From Planctomycetota bacterium (lineage in GTDB: Bacteria > Planctomycetota > UBA1135 > GCA-002748355), in the NCBI GenBank assembly GCA_002748355.1, contig PDSF01000040.1, forward strand, positions 1 to 64,000: a stretch of 64,000 nt of DNA, given 5' to 3'. Within the stretch, counting starts at the first letter, position 1; each line of letters starts with the position of its first letter. A program made the position numbers and the translations under genes. The notes beneath the pieces are model-generated. The model was not told the DNA's origin. It did no database searches and saw nothing but the letters and a program-made list of their open reading frames with translations. Positions 44,519-53,737 of this stretch are shown here, piece after piece.

Positions 44519-45988
44519 CTACTTGGCCAGAAGTTCGCGAAGAGTGGGGCCGTGGAATTCGCCTTTGTCGAGCAGCCCTTGGAGGAAGCTCCGCGCGCGC
44601 TGACGTGCTCCGCGCGCGCACCTATCGACGGCGTGTGCGGCCCAAGCCCGAAGTTCGACGCTTTGTGCCGTATCGATCAAGAGCTGACGGGCGATGGCTA
44701 TGCCCAAGGGATGACCGAAGCGGGCCAGGCCCTTGAGGGCGGCGACGCGTATCTGCAGGGGCGACTTGTTCTGCGGCCGCAGCAGCAGCTCGTAGATCTC
44801 GATGGCCCGGTGGTCGTGGATGGCGCCGATGGTCTCGATCGCGTAGACGCGGGTGATGTGGTCTTCGAGTAGGGCATTGACGGCATCGCCGCAGGACTTG
44901 GCGACCAGGCCGAGCTCGCGTGCGATCTCAAGGGAGTGCACGCGCACGAAGTTGTTCTTTGCCAGCAGAGCCTCTTTGACCAAGGGCACGGCTATCGCGC
45001 CCAGTCTGCGGCCGACGAAGCGGGCGTCGTCGACAGGGCGCAAGGGATCCCCGCCCAGGTGCTTGAGCAAAAGCCACCATTCCCGCTGGGTCAGCGGCTC
45101 GAAGGAGCCGGCTGGCGCCGGACGCGCGCTGCTATCTGGAGGGCTGCCGAGCGGAGGCCGCTTCGCCGCCAGTAAGGCGCCGCTGCTTTGGAACTGGCGA
45201 AGGATGGCCTGGGCCTTGTGCTTCAGCCCCTCCCAGCCATCGCTGGCCTGGTAGGGCTGGTCGCCGAAGCGATGCACGATGCGCACCAGCACGTCACCGG
45301 CCATGGCGCGCTGCTTCTCGATGCCCAGCCTCTGGATCAAGTGGGGGATGGCGGCGGGGCTACCGAGCTCCGCCAGGGCCTCACAGAGATAGGGAAAAGC
45401 CGCTAGCTCTTCTTCGTACTTGAGGCGACGCAGGAGGCGGGGCACTGGGTGCGGAGAGCCGCTGCTTGCTAGCAGCCGGTAGCTAGCGATGCGCAGCCAT
45501 GTGCGTGGATCGTCGAGCCAGCGCAGGCAGGCGGAGAGCAGAGGGGCCGGGGGACTGGCGTGGAAGAGTTCGAGGGCCCGGCCCGCGGCCTCTGGCGTCG
45601 TTCCTTCGCTTTCGATCCACAGGGTGACGGCGATGGCGGCTTCGTCACCGATGGCCTTCAGTTCTTCGGTGGCGTGAGTGGCAAAGCGCTGCCTGATGCG
45701 GCTGGTGCTGGTGGCCATGTCCAGCATGCCGAAGAGCTCCTGGCGCCGCTTGTCACTCAGCGTCGGCAGCTGGTAGTCGTAGCTGCCGGGCTTTGTTGCA
45801 GCAAAGCGCTGCTCCCATTCGGCCAGGACATCGCGCAGCTCGAAGCTTGGTTGCTTCGGCTGGGAGCCCTGCTGCGAACTGGGCTGCTGTGCTTTCTGTC
45901 CCTTCGTCTCGGCTTGCGGAGAGCAGGCCCATGGGGTGAGGGCGAGGAGGAGTGCAAGGCTCTGCTTGATCGGTCGTTGGATCCTCAC
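44519..45988 (-). CDS. HEAT-repeat lipoprotein
   Basis: The 489-residue protein has a signal ending LALTPWAC (lipidated Cys likely), a Gln/Ser-rich linker, then HEAT-like helical repeats along its length. Examples are AAIPHLIQRLG, AIAVPLVKEALLAKNNFVRVHSLEIARELG, VNALLEDHITRVYAIETIGAIHDHRAIEI and LQIRVAALKGLARFGHPLGIA. It is probably a periplasmic scaffold. It follows the pentahaem cytochrome gene after 24 bp in the same direction and so may be co-transcribed with the iron-transport operon. Confidence 0.82.
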   Translation of the reverse strand: MRIQRPIKQSLALLLALTPWACSPQAETKGQKAQQPSSQQGSQPKQPSFELRDVLAEWEQRFAATKPGSYDYQLPTLSDKRRQELFGMLDMATSTSRIRQRFATHATEELKAIGDEAAIAVTLWIESEGTTPEAAGRALELFHASPPAPLLSACLRWLDDPRTWLRIASYRLLASSGSPHPVPRLLRRLKYEEELAAFPYLCEALAELGSPAAIPHLIQRLGIEKQRAMAGDVLVRIVHRFGDQPYQASDGWEGLKHKAQAILRQFQSSGALLAAKRPPLGSPPDSSARPAPAGSFEPLTQREWWLLLKHLGGDPLRPVDDARFVGRRLGAIAVPLVKEALLAKNNFVRVHSLEIARELGLVAKSCGDAVNALLEDHITRVYAIETIGAIHDHRAIEIYELLLRPQNKSPLQIRVAALKGLARFGHPLGIAIARQLLIDTAQSVELRAWAAHAVDRCARGARQRARSFLQGLLDKGEFHGPTLRELLAK

Positions 45989-46012
45989 TCTATGGACCTC
46001 ATCACTCAGTGA

Positions 46013-47053
46013 TCACTCGATGGAGATGCGGTGCTCGTGCAGTTGCTTGGCTTCGTGGTCCGGCATGAAGGGCTGGAGCTTGTACACGAGGCGAAGCTGT
46101 AAGATCTTGCCCTTCGCGCTCTGCCCCTCTAGTGAAATCTCGCCCCGCCAGGTTTTGTGGGCCGGTAGCTGTGTGTTCGGCGTTGGGTCACCGATGTAGG
46201 GCTGGCGGAAGCGATAGAGGCGGGTAAAGCCTGGGGCGTCCTGCTCCAGCTGGCTTTGCGCCACGAAGCGATAGAGCACGTCGACAGCGCGGTGCCGCTC
46301 TTCGGTCGGGAAGTTATGCCCGGCGCCCTTGTTTTCGACCTCGACGATGACCTTCTTGCCTTGCTTGCGGGCGCGGAACTCCGCCGCCGTACGCAGGGTG
46401 TCGATGTCGTGGGCTCCGGGGAAAATATGCTGGCGACCCGCGACACCATGGCCGCGCTGAATCACGGGCATATGGCAGCTGCTGCAGTCGATATTCAGGC
46501 TGGGATAGGTACTCGCCGCCCACTGATCGGTGGTCTTGTGCTGGTTGTGGCAGGTCTTGCAGCTGTCCGTCGTCAGCCATTTCTCGTTGCGGATCGGCGA
46601 ACAGCCGACATCGGGGCGGCTGCGGCGGCCGACGATGCGCTGCTTCGCATCCATGTGGCAGGTGATGCAGCCCACCCCCTCATTGGGGCGGTCGTAACGA
46701 GGTAGCGGGCGCTTGGCCAGGCCGGTTTCGAGGATGGGGCGGGGGAGGTGGCAGGCTTGGCATTCCTTGTTGCGGAAGTCGTTGCTGAGCTTGCGCACCT
46801 CGGGGTTGGTGTAGGCGATCTGGTGATGTGAGCCCATCCACTCGTCGTAGATCTCCTGGTGGCATTGTTTGCAGTCGAGCGAGCTGGAGAAGACGGGGAT
46901 CTTCACCGCTCCAGGCATGGGGGCGCCGTTGTTTTTGGCGCTGGGGTCAGCCTCCGAATGCGGTCCTGCCTCGGGCTCTGCGGAGAGAATCCACACGCCG
47001 AGGGCGAGGCCGGCTAGGAGCAGGATGACGGCGATCCGAGCGAAGAGTTTCAT
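46013..47053 (-). CDS. membrane-anchored pentahaem c-type cytochrome
   Basis: The 346-residue protein has an N-terminal membrane anchor (IAVILLLAGLALGVWILS). Five CxxCH haem sites follow (CKQCH, CQACH, CITCH, CKTCH, CSSCH) between about 61 and 196, with spare His residues (GSHHQIAY, RQHIFPGAHD, GAGHNFPTEERHR) as distal ligands. The pattern resembles the cytochrome c554/multihaem family. The C-terminal 130 residues form a beta-rich domain without haem sites. Its ATG overlaps the stop of the iron-type ABC ATPase by 4 bp, pointing to joint expression. Confidence 0.88.
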   Translation of the reverse strand: MKLFARIAVILLLAGLALGVWILSAEPEAGPHSEADPSAKNNGAPMPGAVKIPVFSSSLDCKQCHQEIYDEWMGSHHQIAYTNPEVRKLSNDFRNKECQACHLPRPILETGLAKRPLPRYDRPNEGVGCITCHMDAKQRIVGRRSRPDVGCSPIRNEKWLTTDSCKTCHNQHKTTDQWAASTYPSLNIDCSSCHMPVIQRGHGVAGRQHIFPGAHDIDTLRTAAEFRARKQGKKVIVEVENKGAGHNFPTEERHRAVDVLYRFVAQSQLEQDAPGFTRLYRFRQPYIGDPTPNTQLPAHKTWRGEISLEGQSAKGKILQLRLVYKLQPFMPDHEAKQLHEHRISIE

Positions 47054-48105
47054 GAGCCCTGCCCTTGGGCTGTGATCGCATCGTCGAGCTGGACGAGGTT
47101 GGCGCCGGGGCGCAGCTCTAGCTGGACCGTGCTACCGAGTGTCTCGTGCTTGGCGGGTAGGGCGACGTGCAGCTTGTGCCCATCGACTTCGACTTCGCCG
47201 ATCCATCCGGCGGGGGCGCGATACTGGTCGAGGATCCTCCCGCTGGCGATGCCTTGCTGCGAACTGGCGTCGCTGAGGCTCAGATCCTGGGGCACGAGGG
47301 CCAGGGCTAGCTTTGCATGCTCTTGCAGAGCCGGGGGGATGGGGAGGATTCCCCAGGGCGTCTCGGCCTTCGCTCCCTGGCAGCGCACCGGGAGCAGGTG
47401 GGCGTTGCGAAGGAAGCTGGCGGTGAAGGCCTTGTGCGGTTGGCCCCAGAGTTCGTCGACGCTGCCGGCTTCTACGACCTGGCCTTCGTGCATCAGCACC
47501 AGATGCTCGCCGAGCGCGAGAGCTTCCTCTCGGTCATGGGTGACGGTGATCGTGGTGAGGCCTAGCTCGTCGCTGAGTTCGCGGATCGTGTGCTGCAGGC
47601 CTTCGCGAAGGTGGGGGTCGACCGAGCGCAGCGGCTCGTCGAGCAGGAGCAGCTGCGGCTCTTGGGCCAGGGCGCGGGCCAGCGCCAGGCGGCCGCCTTC
47701 GCCGCCGCTCAGTTCGCCGGGCAGGCGCTTGGCCTTGTCGGCGAGACCGACGCGGGCGAGCCATTCCCCGGCCTGCTTGGCGCTGCAGCGGCCGGCGAAG
47801 CGGATTTGTTTGTCGGCGCGCATATGCGGCCAGAGCGCCATGTTCTGGAAGACGAAGCCGACACGCCGCTTTTGCGGATCAAGGTGGGAGGCGCCGTCGT
47901 CAAACACCTGTTCACCCAGCTGGACCCGGCCCTGCTGCGGGGTTTCGAGTCCGGCAATGATGCGCAGCAGGGTGGTCTTGCCGCAGCCCGAGGGGCCGAG
48001 GAGGACGCTGCGCTTGCCGAGAGGAAGCTCCAGATCGAGTGGGCCCAGTTGGAAAGACACCTGGCCCTTGCGTGCGAAGCTGAGTTCTTGGATCGAGAGG
48101 CTCAT
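47050..48105 (-). CDS. ABC transporter ATPase, ferric/thiamine-importer family (FbpC/AfuC-like)
   Basis: The 351-residue ATPase has Walker A GPSGCGKTT, Q-loop FVFQNMALWPHM, signature LSGGEGGRLALARAL (Glu in place of Gln in LSGGQ), Walker B LLLLDEPL and switch VTHDREEALALG. A C-terminal TOBE-like domain follows (about 240-351). It pairs with the fused permease just upstream (1 bp gap) and the binding protein. The GAGGATCCTC palindrome at 47230 encodes Arg-Ile-Leu here. Confidence 0.92.
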   Translation of the reverse strand: MSLSIQELSFARKGQVSFQLGPLDLELPLGKRSVLLGPSGCGKTTLLRIIAGLETPQQGRVQLGEQVFDDGASHLDPQKRRVGFVFQNMALWPHMRADKQIRFAGRCSAKQAGEWLARVGLADKAKRLPGELSGGEGGRLALARALAQEPQLLLLDEPLRSVDPHLREGLQHTIRELSDELGLTTITVTHDREEALALGEHLVLMHEGQVVEAGSVDELWGQPHKAFTASFLRNAHLLPVRCQGAKAETPWGILPIPPALQEHAKLALALVPQDLSLSDASSQQGIASGRILDQYRAPAGWIGEVEVDGHKLHVALPAKHETLGSTVQLELRPGANLVQLDDAITAQGQGS

Positions 48106-48106
48106 G

Positions 48107-49744
48107 TCACTCGACGGCTCTGCCGGCTTTGCCGGTCAGGAGGATACGGAGGAGCAGCGGCAAGGCCGAGAGGACGAGCAGCGCCAGCGCAATGGCGCCG
48201 CCGAAGTCCTCTTCGTTGAAGTGGACGATGTTGGACAGGCGCCGCGCCAGCATGTCGTTGCCGGGGAGCAGCACCGCCGCGAGGTCCAGTTCGCGCAGGC
48301 TCAGGATGTAGGCAAGGATTCCGGCGCTGACCATGGAGGGGAGCAGTGTCGGCAGGGTGCAGCGGACAAAGCGCGGTATGGCCCCCTGGCCGGTCAGGAG
48401 CGCCGCCTCGCCAAACTCCACCGGCACGCGCCGCACCGCGTTGGCGAGGGCGAGCACCGCGATGGGCAGGAAGCGCGTGGCGTAGGCCATGACCAGCAAG
48501 AGGCGTGAGTCGTAGATGTCCACGGGCTGGCCCGGGTGGTTCCAGACGCGGATGAAGCCGATGCCGAGCAAGATCGAGGGGACCGCCAGCGGCGCCAGGC
48601 TCAAAGCTTCGATCCAAGGGCGGCGGCTGCGCGCCGAGTTCCAGGCCAGCGGTAGGCCGATGGCGATGACCGCGAGCGCGACCAAGATCGAGACCAGGAT
48701 GGTGGTTTGGAGGTCGTCGCTGGCGCGGACGAAGAGCTTGTGGAAGGACTCGCCGATCACCGAGAACGCCGGGTGCTCGTGGGTCATGCTGCCCTTGGTC
48801 CAGCGCAGCATGCGCCAGATCGGTAGGAACAGGCCCAGGCAGGGGAGGGCGAGGGCGAAGAGCAGGGCCGGCCACTTCCAAGGGCCGAGGCGACGGCGTG
48901 GGACCTCACGGAAGTCGCTCGTGAGGGTGACGAGGGTGCCCTTCTTGCGCGCTCGCAGGCAGAGCCAGAGGCCGAGGACGGTGATCGCTAGCAGGGGGAT
49001 GCTGGTGGCGACGGCATCGGCTGCCGATCGGCTGGCCGCCTGCTCCGGGCTCATGGTGCCGCCGATGGCCAGCCCGCTCGGGCCGACTCCGCGCGTGCCC
49101 CACTTGAGGAAGATCGCCTCGGAGTAGCTGTACCAGGTCTTCATTTTGACCGAGAAGAACTCGGGCACGCCGTGGTTGGCGATGGTGAAGACGAAGACCA
49201 GCAGGGCGCCGGCCAAGAGGTCGGGGACGATCTGGCGGAGCAGGAAGAGTTCGGCGCGCAGGCGGCCGCGCGCCAGCAGCACCGCCTCGTAGAGGCGGCC
49301 GTCGACCGAACGCAGGCCGCGAGCGGCGAGGGCGACGACGAAGGGGGCGTGCGAGGCTGCGAGCACCAGGGCCACCGCGGGCAGCCCTTTGACCTTGAGC
49401 AGGTCGTCGAAGGCGATGGCGACGATGATGGGCGGGAAGAGCAGCGGCAGCATTGCCGACATACCCAGCCAGGAGGCCAGTGGCAGGTCCGAGCGGAAGC
49501 AGAGGATCGCGGTGCCGCCCCCGAGGAGGACGGCCATGGCGACGGAGAGTATGCCGAGCAGCGCTGTGTTGCCGAGCTGGGAGCGGGCGGTCGCCGTTGC
49601 GAGGATCCTCCCGTAGGCCGAGAGGTCGATGCCGTAGGGCAGGCCGATCGACTCCGCAAGGACCCAGGCGATCGGTAGCCCGGCGAGTAGCAGGAGCAGC
49701 GCCAGCGAGGCGATCAGCGGGAGCTTGCGGCGGAAGCTGTGCAT
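48107..49744 (-). CDS. ABC transporter permease, fused two-domain FbpB type
   Basis: The 545-residue inner-membrane protein has about twelve segments in two halves. Each half carries the permease EAA-like loop (EAVLLARGRLRAELFLLRQIVPDL and EAALLTGQGAIPRFVRCTLPTLLPS). This double permease is typical of ferric-iron importers of the FbpB/AfuB group. Segment GVPEFFSVKMKTWYSYSEAIF, in the first half, is also common in this group. It lies between the binding-protein and ATPase genes. Confidence 0.92.
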   Translation of the reverse strand: MHSFRRKLPLIASLALLLLLAGLPIAWVLAESIGLPYGIDLSAYGRILATATARSQLGNTALLGILSVAMAVLLGGGTAILCFRSDLPLASWLGMSAMLPLLFPPIIVAIAFDDLLKVKGLPAVALVLAASHAPFVVALAARGLRSVDGRLYEAVLLARGRLRAELFLLRQIVPDLLAGALLVFVFTIANHGVPEFFSVKMKTWYSYSEAIFLKWGTRGVGPSGLAIGGTMSPEQAASRSAADAVATSIPLLAITVLGLWLCLRARKKGTLVTLTSDFREVPRRRLGPWKWPALLFALALPCLGLFLPIWRMLRWTKGSMTHEHPAFSVIGESFHKLFVRASDDLQTTILVSILVALAVIAIGLPLAWNSARSRRPWIEALSLAPLAVPSILLGIGFIRVWNHPGQPVDIYDSRLLLVMAYATRFLPIAVLALANAVRRVPVEFGEAALLTGQGAIPRFVRCTLPTLLPSMVSAGILAYILSLRELDLAAVLLPGNDMLARRLSNIVHFNEEDFGGAIALALLVLSALPLLLRILLTGKAGRAVE

Positions 49745-49852
49745 CGAAGCCAGGGGGGGGGAGGGAAAGCGGCGCGGCGGCGTTGGCCGTTCAGGCGATG
49801 CTAGGTGGCAGCATGGAGGGGCTAAGGCTCTGGACCGGAGCTGAGAGCATGC

Positions 49853-50968
49853 TCACTTACCGAAGAACTCCTGGAGCTGGCCCGCGTACTTCTCGACGGC
49901 GCTGGCGGTCTTCTCCGGGTCCCAGCTCATCACCTTGAAGTCCTCGGTGGAGCGCACGTAATCAGGCCGTTGGACGCTCTTGCGCACGGGAATTTGGGCG
50001 GCGCGTCCCTTTGCCAGCATGCTCTCGACTTCTTCGCTGAGGAGGAAGTCGAGGAACTTCTTCGCGGCATCCAGGTTGGGCCCGCCCTTGATGAGCGCCA
50101 CGGTGTTGGGGATGACCATGGTGCCGATGCCGTCTTGGTCGGGGTAGATCGCCACGACCTTGGGGTTGTTACGGATCTGCTGCTTGCGGAAGTCGTCGGT
50201 ATCGGTCAGGCCGAAGAGCGGCGCGTCGGGGTCATCGGAGGCGACCATCTTGCTGACCTGGGCGTTGCCGCCGGTGAGGACGACTTGGTTCTCTTTGAGG
50301 CCCTTCAAAAACTTCCAGGTCTCTTCTTCGCCAAGGCTGGTGAAGAGCGCCGCAGCGTGGGTCAGCGTCGTGCCAGTGAGCGGGCGCGCCATCGCACACT
50401 TGCCCTTCCACTTGGGGTTGATGAGGTCGTAGATCGACTTGGGGCGGTCTTCGGGGTTCGGCAGCTTCTCGGCGTTGACGATCAGGATGCGGGCGCGGGC
50501 GCCAAAGCCGGTCCAGGTCTTGGTCTTGAACTGCGCCGGGATCTTTGCCGCTGCGGGGCTTTGGTAGGGCTCGAGTAGGCCCATTTTGCCCAGCCGGATG
50601 GTGTGGATGATCTCGTTGTTCCAGAACAAGCTCGCCCGCGGCCGGGCACGTTCTTCGGTGATCGAGGTGAAGAGGCCGACGGTCTTATTGGCTTCGGTGT
50701 CGTAGCGGGGGCTGACTTTGATCCCTGTTTCCTCGACGAAACGCTGCACGATGACCGAGGAGTCGCCTTCGTCGGTGGCGATGTAGAGGCACGGCCGCTG
50801 ATTCTGCTTGCCGCCTTGGTTGCAGCTCGCCAAGGGGAGGCAGGAAAGGATCAAGGCCAGGGCGGCGCCTCCGCGAAGAAACTGCCGGCAAAGCCCGGTG
50901 TCATGGGGCTTCTCAAGCTCGGGCACGCTCGGCGTGCGGGGCGAAGGCATGGGGGAAATCCTCGGCAT
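49853..50968 (-). CDS. extracellular solute-binding lipoprotein, ferric iron-binding (FbpA/AfuA-like)
   Basis: The 371-residue lipoprotein has a signal ending LPLASC. A periplasmic-binding fold of the FbpA group follows: CLYIATDEGDSSVIVQRFVEETGIKV, YDTEANKTVGLFTSI, SLFWNNEIIHTIRL, WTGFGARARILIVNAEKL, TGTTLTHAAALFTSLGE and VVAIYPDQDGIGTMVIPNTVALIKG. The paired tyrosines (YY) that bind ferric iron in FbpA are not seen as a pair here. A different substrate (for example phosphonate, thiamine or a chelate) therefore remains possible. The start is 50968 or 50950. Confidence 0.88.
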   Translation of the reverse strand: MPRISPMPSPRTPSVPELEKPHDTGLCRQFLRGGAALALILSCLPLASCNQGGKQNQRPCLYIATDEGDSSVIVQRFVEETGIKVSPRYDTEANKTVGLFTSITEERARPRASLFWNNEIIHTIRLGKMGLLEPYQSPAAAKIPAQFKTKTWTGFGARARILIVNAEKLPNPEDRPKSIYDLINPKWKGKCAMARPLTGTTLTHAAALFTSLGEEETWKFLKGLKENQVVLTGGNAQVSKMVASDDPDAPLFGLTDTDDFRKQQIRNNPKVVAIYPDQDGIGTMVIPNTVALIKGGPNLDAAKKFLDFLLSEEVESMLAKGRAAQIPVRKSVQRPDYVRSTEDFKVMSWDPEKTASAVEKYAGQLQEFFGK

Positions 50969-51246
50969 GTCTGCTTTTCCTGCTACTTGACGGGGGGCAT
51001 GATCGGAGAAGTCGGCGCCAGTCTACAACTATCGTTCCAAGGGATAGGACGGCCCCGCGGTGAATCTCTCAGATCCTTTGTCGCCGTGTGGGGGGCCGAG
51101 GATGGGGCCGCAGTCGCGTCGAGCTATGGCGCCGGTCTGTTCGCGCAAGCGAAGCGTCGCGAGTGACGAGCGAGGAGTTCTGAGCCGTTTTGGCGGCTGC
51201 GCCCAGAGCCTATAGCGATGAGCTGTTCCCGAAGAGAAGGCGTGAG

Positions 51247-52371
51247 ATGAGCAAGGGCCCAGAGATCCTCGACTTTCGATCCGACACCGTGACGCGTCCT
51301 GGTGCCGAGATGCGCCGGGCGATGGCGGAGGCGGTAGTCGGTGACGATGTGCTGGGCGACGACCCAACGGTGCAGGATCTCGAACGCCGCGCCGCGCGGC
51401 GCGTCGGCAAGGAGGCGGCGCTCTTTGTTCCCTCGGGGACCATGGGCAACCTTCTCGCCGTGCTTGTGCACTGTCGCCCTGGTGACGAAGCGATTATGGA
51501 GGAGCGCACTCATAGCTTCCGCTATGAGGGGGGCTGCGCCGCGCGCTTTGCTGGGGTGCAGGTGCACAGCTTCCCTCGTAGCTCTGGCATCCCGAGCCTC
51601 GATGACGTGCGCAGCCGCCTGCGGAATGCCGAGGACATCCACCAGCCGCGCAGCACCCTGCTCGTCGTCGAGAACACCCACAACCTGGCCGGCGGCCGCG
51701 TGGTGCCCAAGGCCCGGATGGACGAGCTCGCCGCTCTCGCGCACGAGCAGGGCATGAAGCTTCACGTCGACGGTGCCCGCATCTTCAACGCCGCGACCGC
51801 CCTGCGCCTTCCGGTCAGCGAGCTGGTCGCCGAGGCCGACTCCTTGCAGTTCTGCCTGTCGAAGGGCCTAGGCGCGCCGATCGGCTCCATCCTCGCCGGT
51901 TCGGAGGCCTTCGTCGCCGAGGCGCGGCGGGCGCGCAAGGCGCTGGGCGGGGGCATGCGGCAGGTCGGCGTGATCGCCGCGGCGGGCATCCTTGCCCTGG
52001 AGGAGGGCAGCGCCCGCTTGCATGAGGACCACGCGCGGGCCAAGCGGCTGGCGCGGGAGATCGCCGAGATGCCCGGGCTCCGCGTCGACATCGAGGCGAC
52101 CGAGACCAATATGGTCCTGGTGAGCGTAGAGGATCCACTCTGCGACAGTCATGTCGTGCAGGCGTGCGCCGAGCGCGGCATGCTCTTCTTCGCGATCCAG
52201 CCGCAGCGGCTGCGGCTGGTCCTGCATCGGGACCTCGGCGACCGGCACGTGGCGGCGGCGCTTGAGATCCTGCACGAAGTCAGCGAAGGGCTCTCCAGCG
52301 GCACGCTAGAGCCCGGGGACCGAACGAACTCCGACGCCAAGCCCTGGGAGGGTCTGGAGCGTCACCGGTGA
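51247..52371 (+). CDS. ltaE: low-specificity L-threonine aldolase
   Basis: This PLP enzyme splits threonine or allo-threonine to glycine and acetaldehyde. The 374 residues start DFRSDTVTRPGAEMRRAM and contain YGDDP-like VGDDVLGDDPTV, ALFVPSGTMGNLLAV, ENTHNLAGGRV, LHVDGARIFNAA and PLP Lys in FCLSKGLGAPIGS. The ATG at 51247 fits the family start; an upstream in-frame start at 51190 adds an unrelated 19 residues. It is followed by the phosphomannomutase gene after 22 bp. Confidence 0.94.
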   Translation: MSKGPEILDFRSDTVTRPGAEMRRAMAEAVVGDDVLGDDPTVQDLERRAARRVGKEAALFVPSGTMGNLLAVLVHCRPGDEAIMEERTHSFRYEGGCAARFAGVQVHSFPRSSGIPSLDDVRSRLRNAEDIHQPRSTLLVVENTHNLAGGRVVPKARMDELAALAHEQGMKLHVDGARIFNAATALRLPVSELVAEADSLQFCLSKGLGAPIGSILAGSEAFVAEARRARKALGGGMRQVGVIAAAGILALEEGSARLHEDHARAKRLAREIAEMPGLRVDIEATETNMVLVSVEDPLCDSHVVQACAERGMLFFAIQPQRLRLVLHRDLGDRHVAAALEILHEVSEGLSSGTLEPGDRTNSDAKPWEGLERHR

Positions 52372-52393
52372 TATTTACAGAGAGAGGGAAACA

Positions 52394-53734
52394 ATGAGCA
52401 TCTACAAGGCGTACGACGTCCGCGGAACCTACCCCGATCAGATCGACGAGAAGACCGCCCGCCGCATTGGCATGGCCCTGGCGCAGTATCTCGGGGCCAA
52501 GCGCCTGGTCGTCGCCCGGGATATGCGCACGATGGCGCCTTCGGTCACCGATGCGGTGGTCGATGGCATCACCCACACCGGCTGCGATGTCGTCGATGCC
52601 GGGCTCTGCTCGACGCCGGCGTTCTACGCTGCCGTCGGCAATGTGACCTGCGATGGTGGCGTGGTGGTGACCGCCTCGCACAACCCCAAGCAGTACATCG
52701 GCCTCAAGATGGTCAAGGCCGGGCCGGTGCCGCTGTCGGGCGATGAGGGCATCCCGGAGATCCAGGCGCTCGCCGAAGGCCCCGAGCCCGCAGCCGCGGC
52801 GGAGAAGGGGCGGCGCGAGCCCTACGAGGTCAAGGAGGTCTACCTCAACGAACTGGTCGAGCTAGTCGGTGGTCCGGAGGCCATTCCGGCGCAGAAGATC
52901 GTCGTCGACTATGCGAACGGCATGGGCATCGTCGAAGGGCCGGAGTGCTTTGCGCGCTTCCCCAACGTCGAGGTGGTGCCGCTCTATGACGAACTCGACG
53001 GCACCTTCCCCAACCATGAGGCGAATCCTCTCAAGGAAGAAAACCTCGACGACCTGCGCGCGAAGATGAAGGAATGCGGAGCCAAGATCGGCCTAGCCTT
53101 CGACGGCGATGCCGATCGCTGCGCCTTCGTCGACGAGGCTGGGCGTTCGGTGGGCGCCGATTTGATTACGGCGATCCTGGCTCGGCAGTTCCTGGTCAAG
53201 CACCCGGGCAAGGGCATCATCTACGACCTGCGTAGTTCGCGGATCGTTCCCGAGACCGTCGAAAAGCTCGGTGGGCGTCCCGTGCGCGAGCGTGTTGGCC
53301 ACTCCTTCATGAAGAAGACCATGAAGGAGAAGGACTGCATCGGCGGCGGCGAGCTGAGCGGGCACTTCTACTTCAGCGAGTTCCATGGCAGCGACTGTGG
53401 CCTGCTCGCGGGTTTGCTGGTCTTGGCAGAACTCGGCAAGGAAGGCAAGACGCTGAAGCAGGCGGCCGATGAGTTGCGCGTCTACTTCCAGTCGGGAGAG
53501 GTCAACTTCAAGGTCGAGGACAAGGCCGGCAAGATGCAGGAGATCTGGGATCACTTCGCCGATGGCGAGAAAGATCGCCTCGACGGCATCTTCATCAGCT
53601 ACCCCGATTGGTGGGTCAATGTTCGCCCCTCCAATACCGAGCCCTACCTGCGCATGGTGCTTGAGGCCAATACCCCGGAGCTGCTGGCCGAGAAGAAGGA
53701 CGAGCTGATGGCGATGCTCGGGAGCCCGGTTTGA
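52394..53734 (+). CDS. manB: phosphomannomutase/phosphoglucomutase
   Basis: The 446-residue alpha-D-phosphohexomutase has a phosphoserine loop TASHNPK (Ser95), a metal loop DGDADR (237-242), a sugar-binding loop GGGELSGHFYF and a phosphate loop RPSNTEPYLR near the C-terminus, in the usual order. It supplies mannose- or glucose-1-phosphate for envelope sugars. Spacing suggests an operon with ltaE and the arginase gene (3-bp gap). The choice between mannose and glucose cannot be made from sequence. Confidence 0.94.
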   Translation: MSIYKAYDVRGTYPDQIDEKTARRIGMALAQYLGAKRLVVARDMRTMAPSVTDAVVDGITHTGCDVVDAGLCSTPAFYAAVGNVTCDGGVVVTASHNPKQYIGLKMVKAGPVPLSGDEGIPEIQALAEGPEPAAAAEKGRREPYEVKEVYLNELVELVGGPEAIPAQKIVVDYANGMGIVEGPECFARFPNVEVVPLYDELDGTFPNHEANPLKEENLDDLRAKMKECGAKIGLAFDGDADRCAFVDEAGRSVGADLITAILARQFLVKHPGKGIIYDLRSSRIVPETVEKLGGRPVRERVGHSFMKKTMKEKDCIGGGELSGHFYFSEFHGSDCGLLAGLLVLAELGKEGKTLKQAADELRVYFQSGEVNFKVEDKAGKMQEIWDHFADGEKDRLDGIFISYPDWWVNVRPSNTEPYLRMVLEANTPELLAEKKDELMAMLGSPV

Positions 53735-53737
53735 TCC

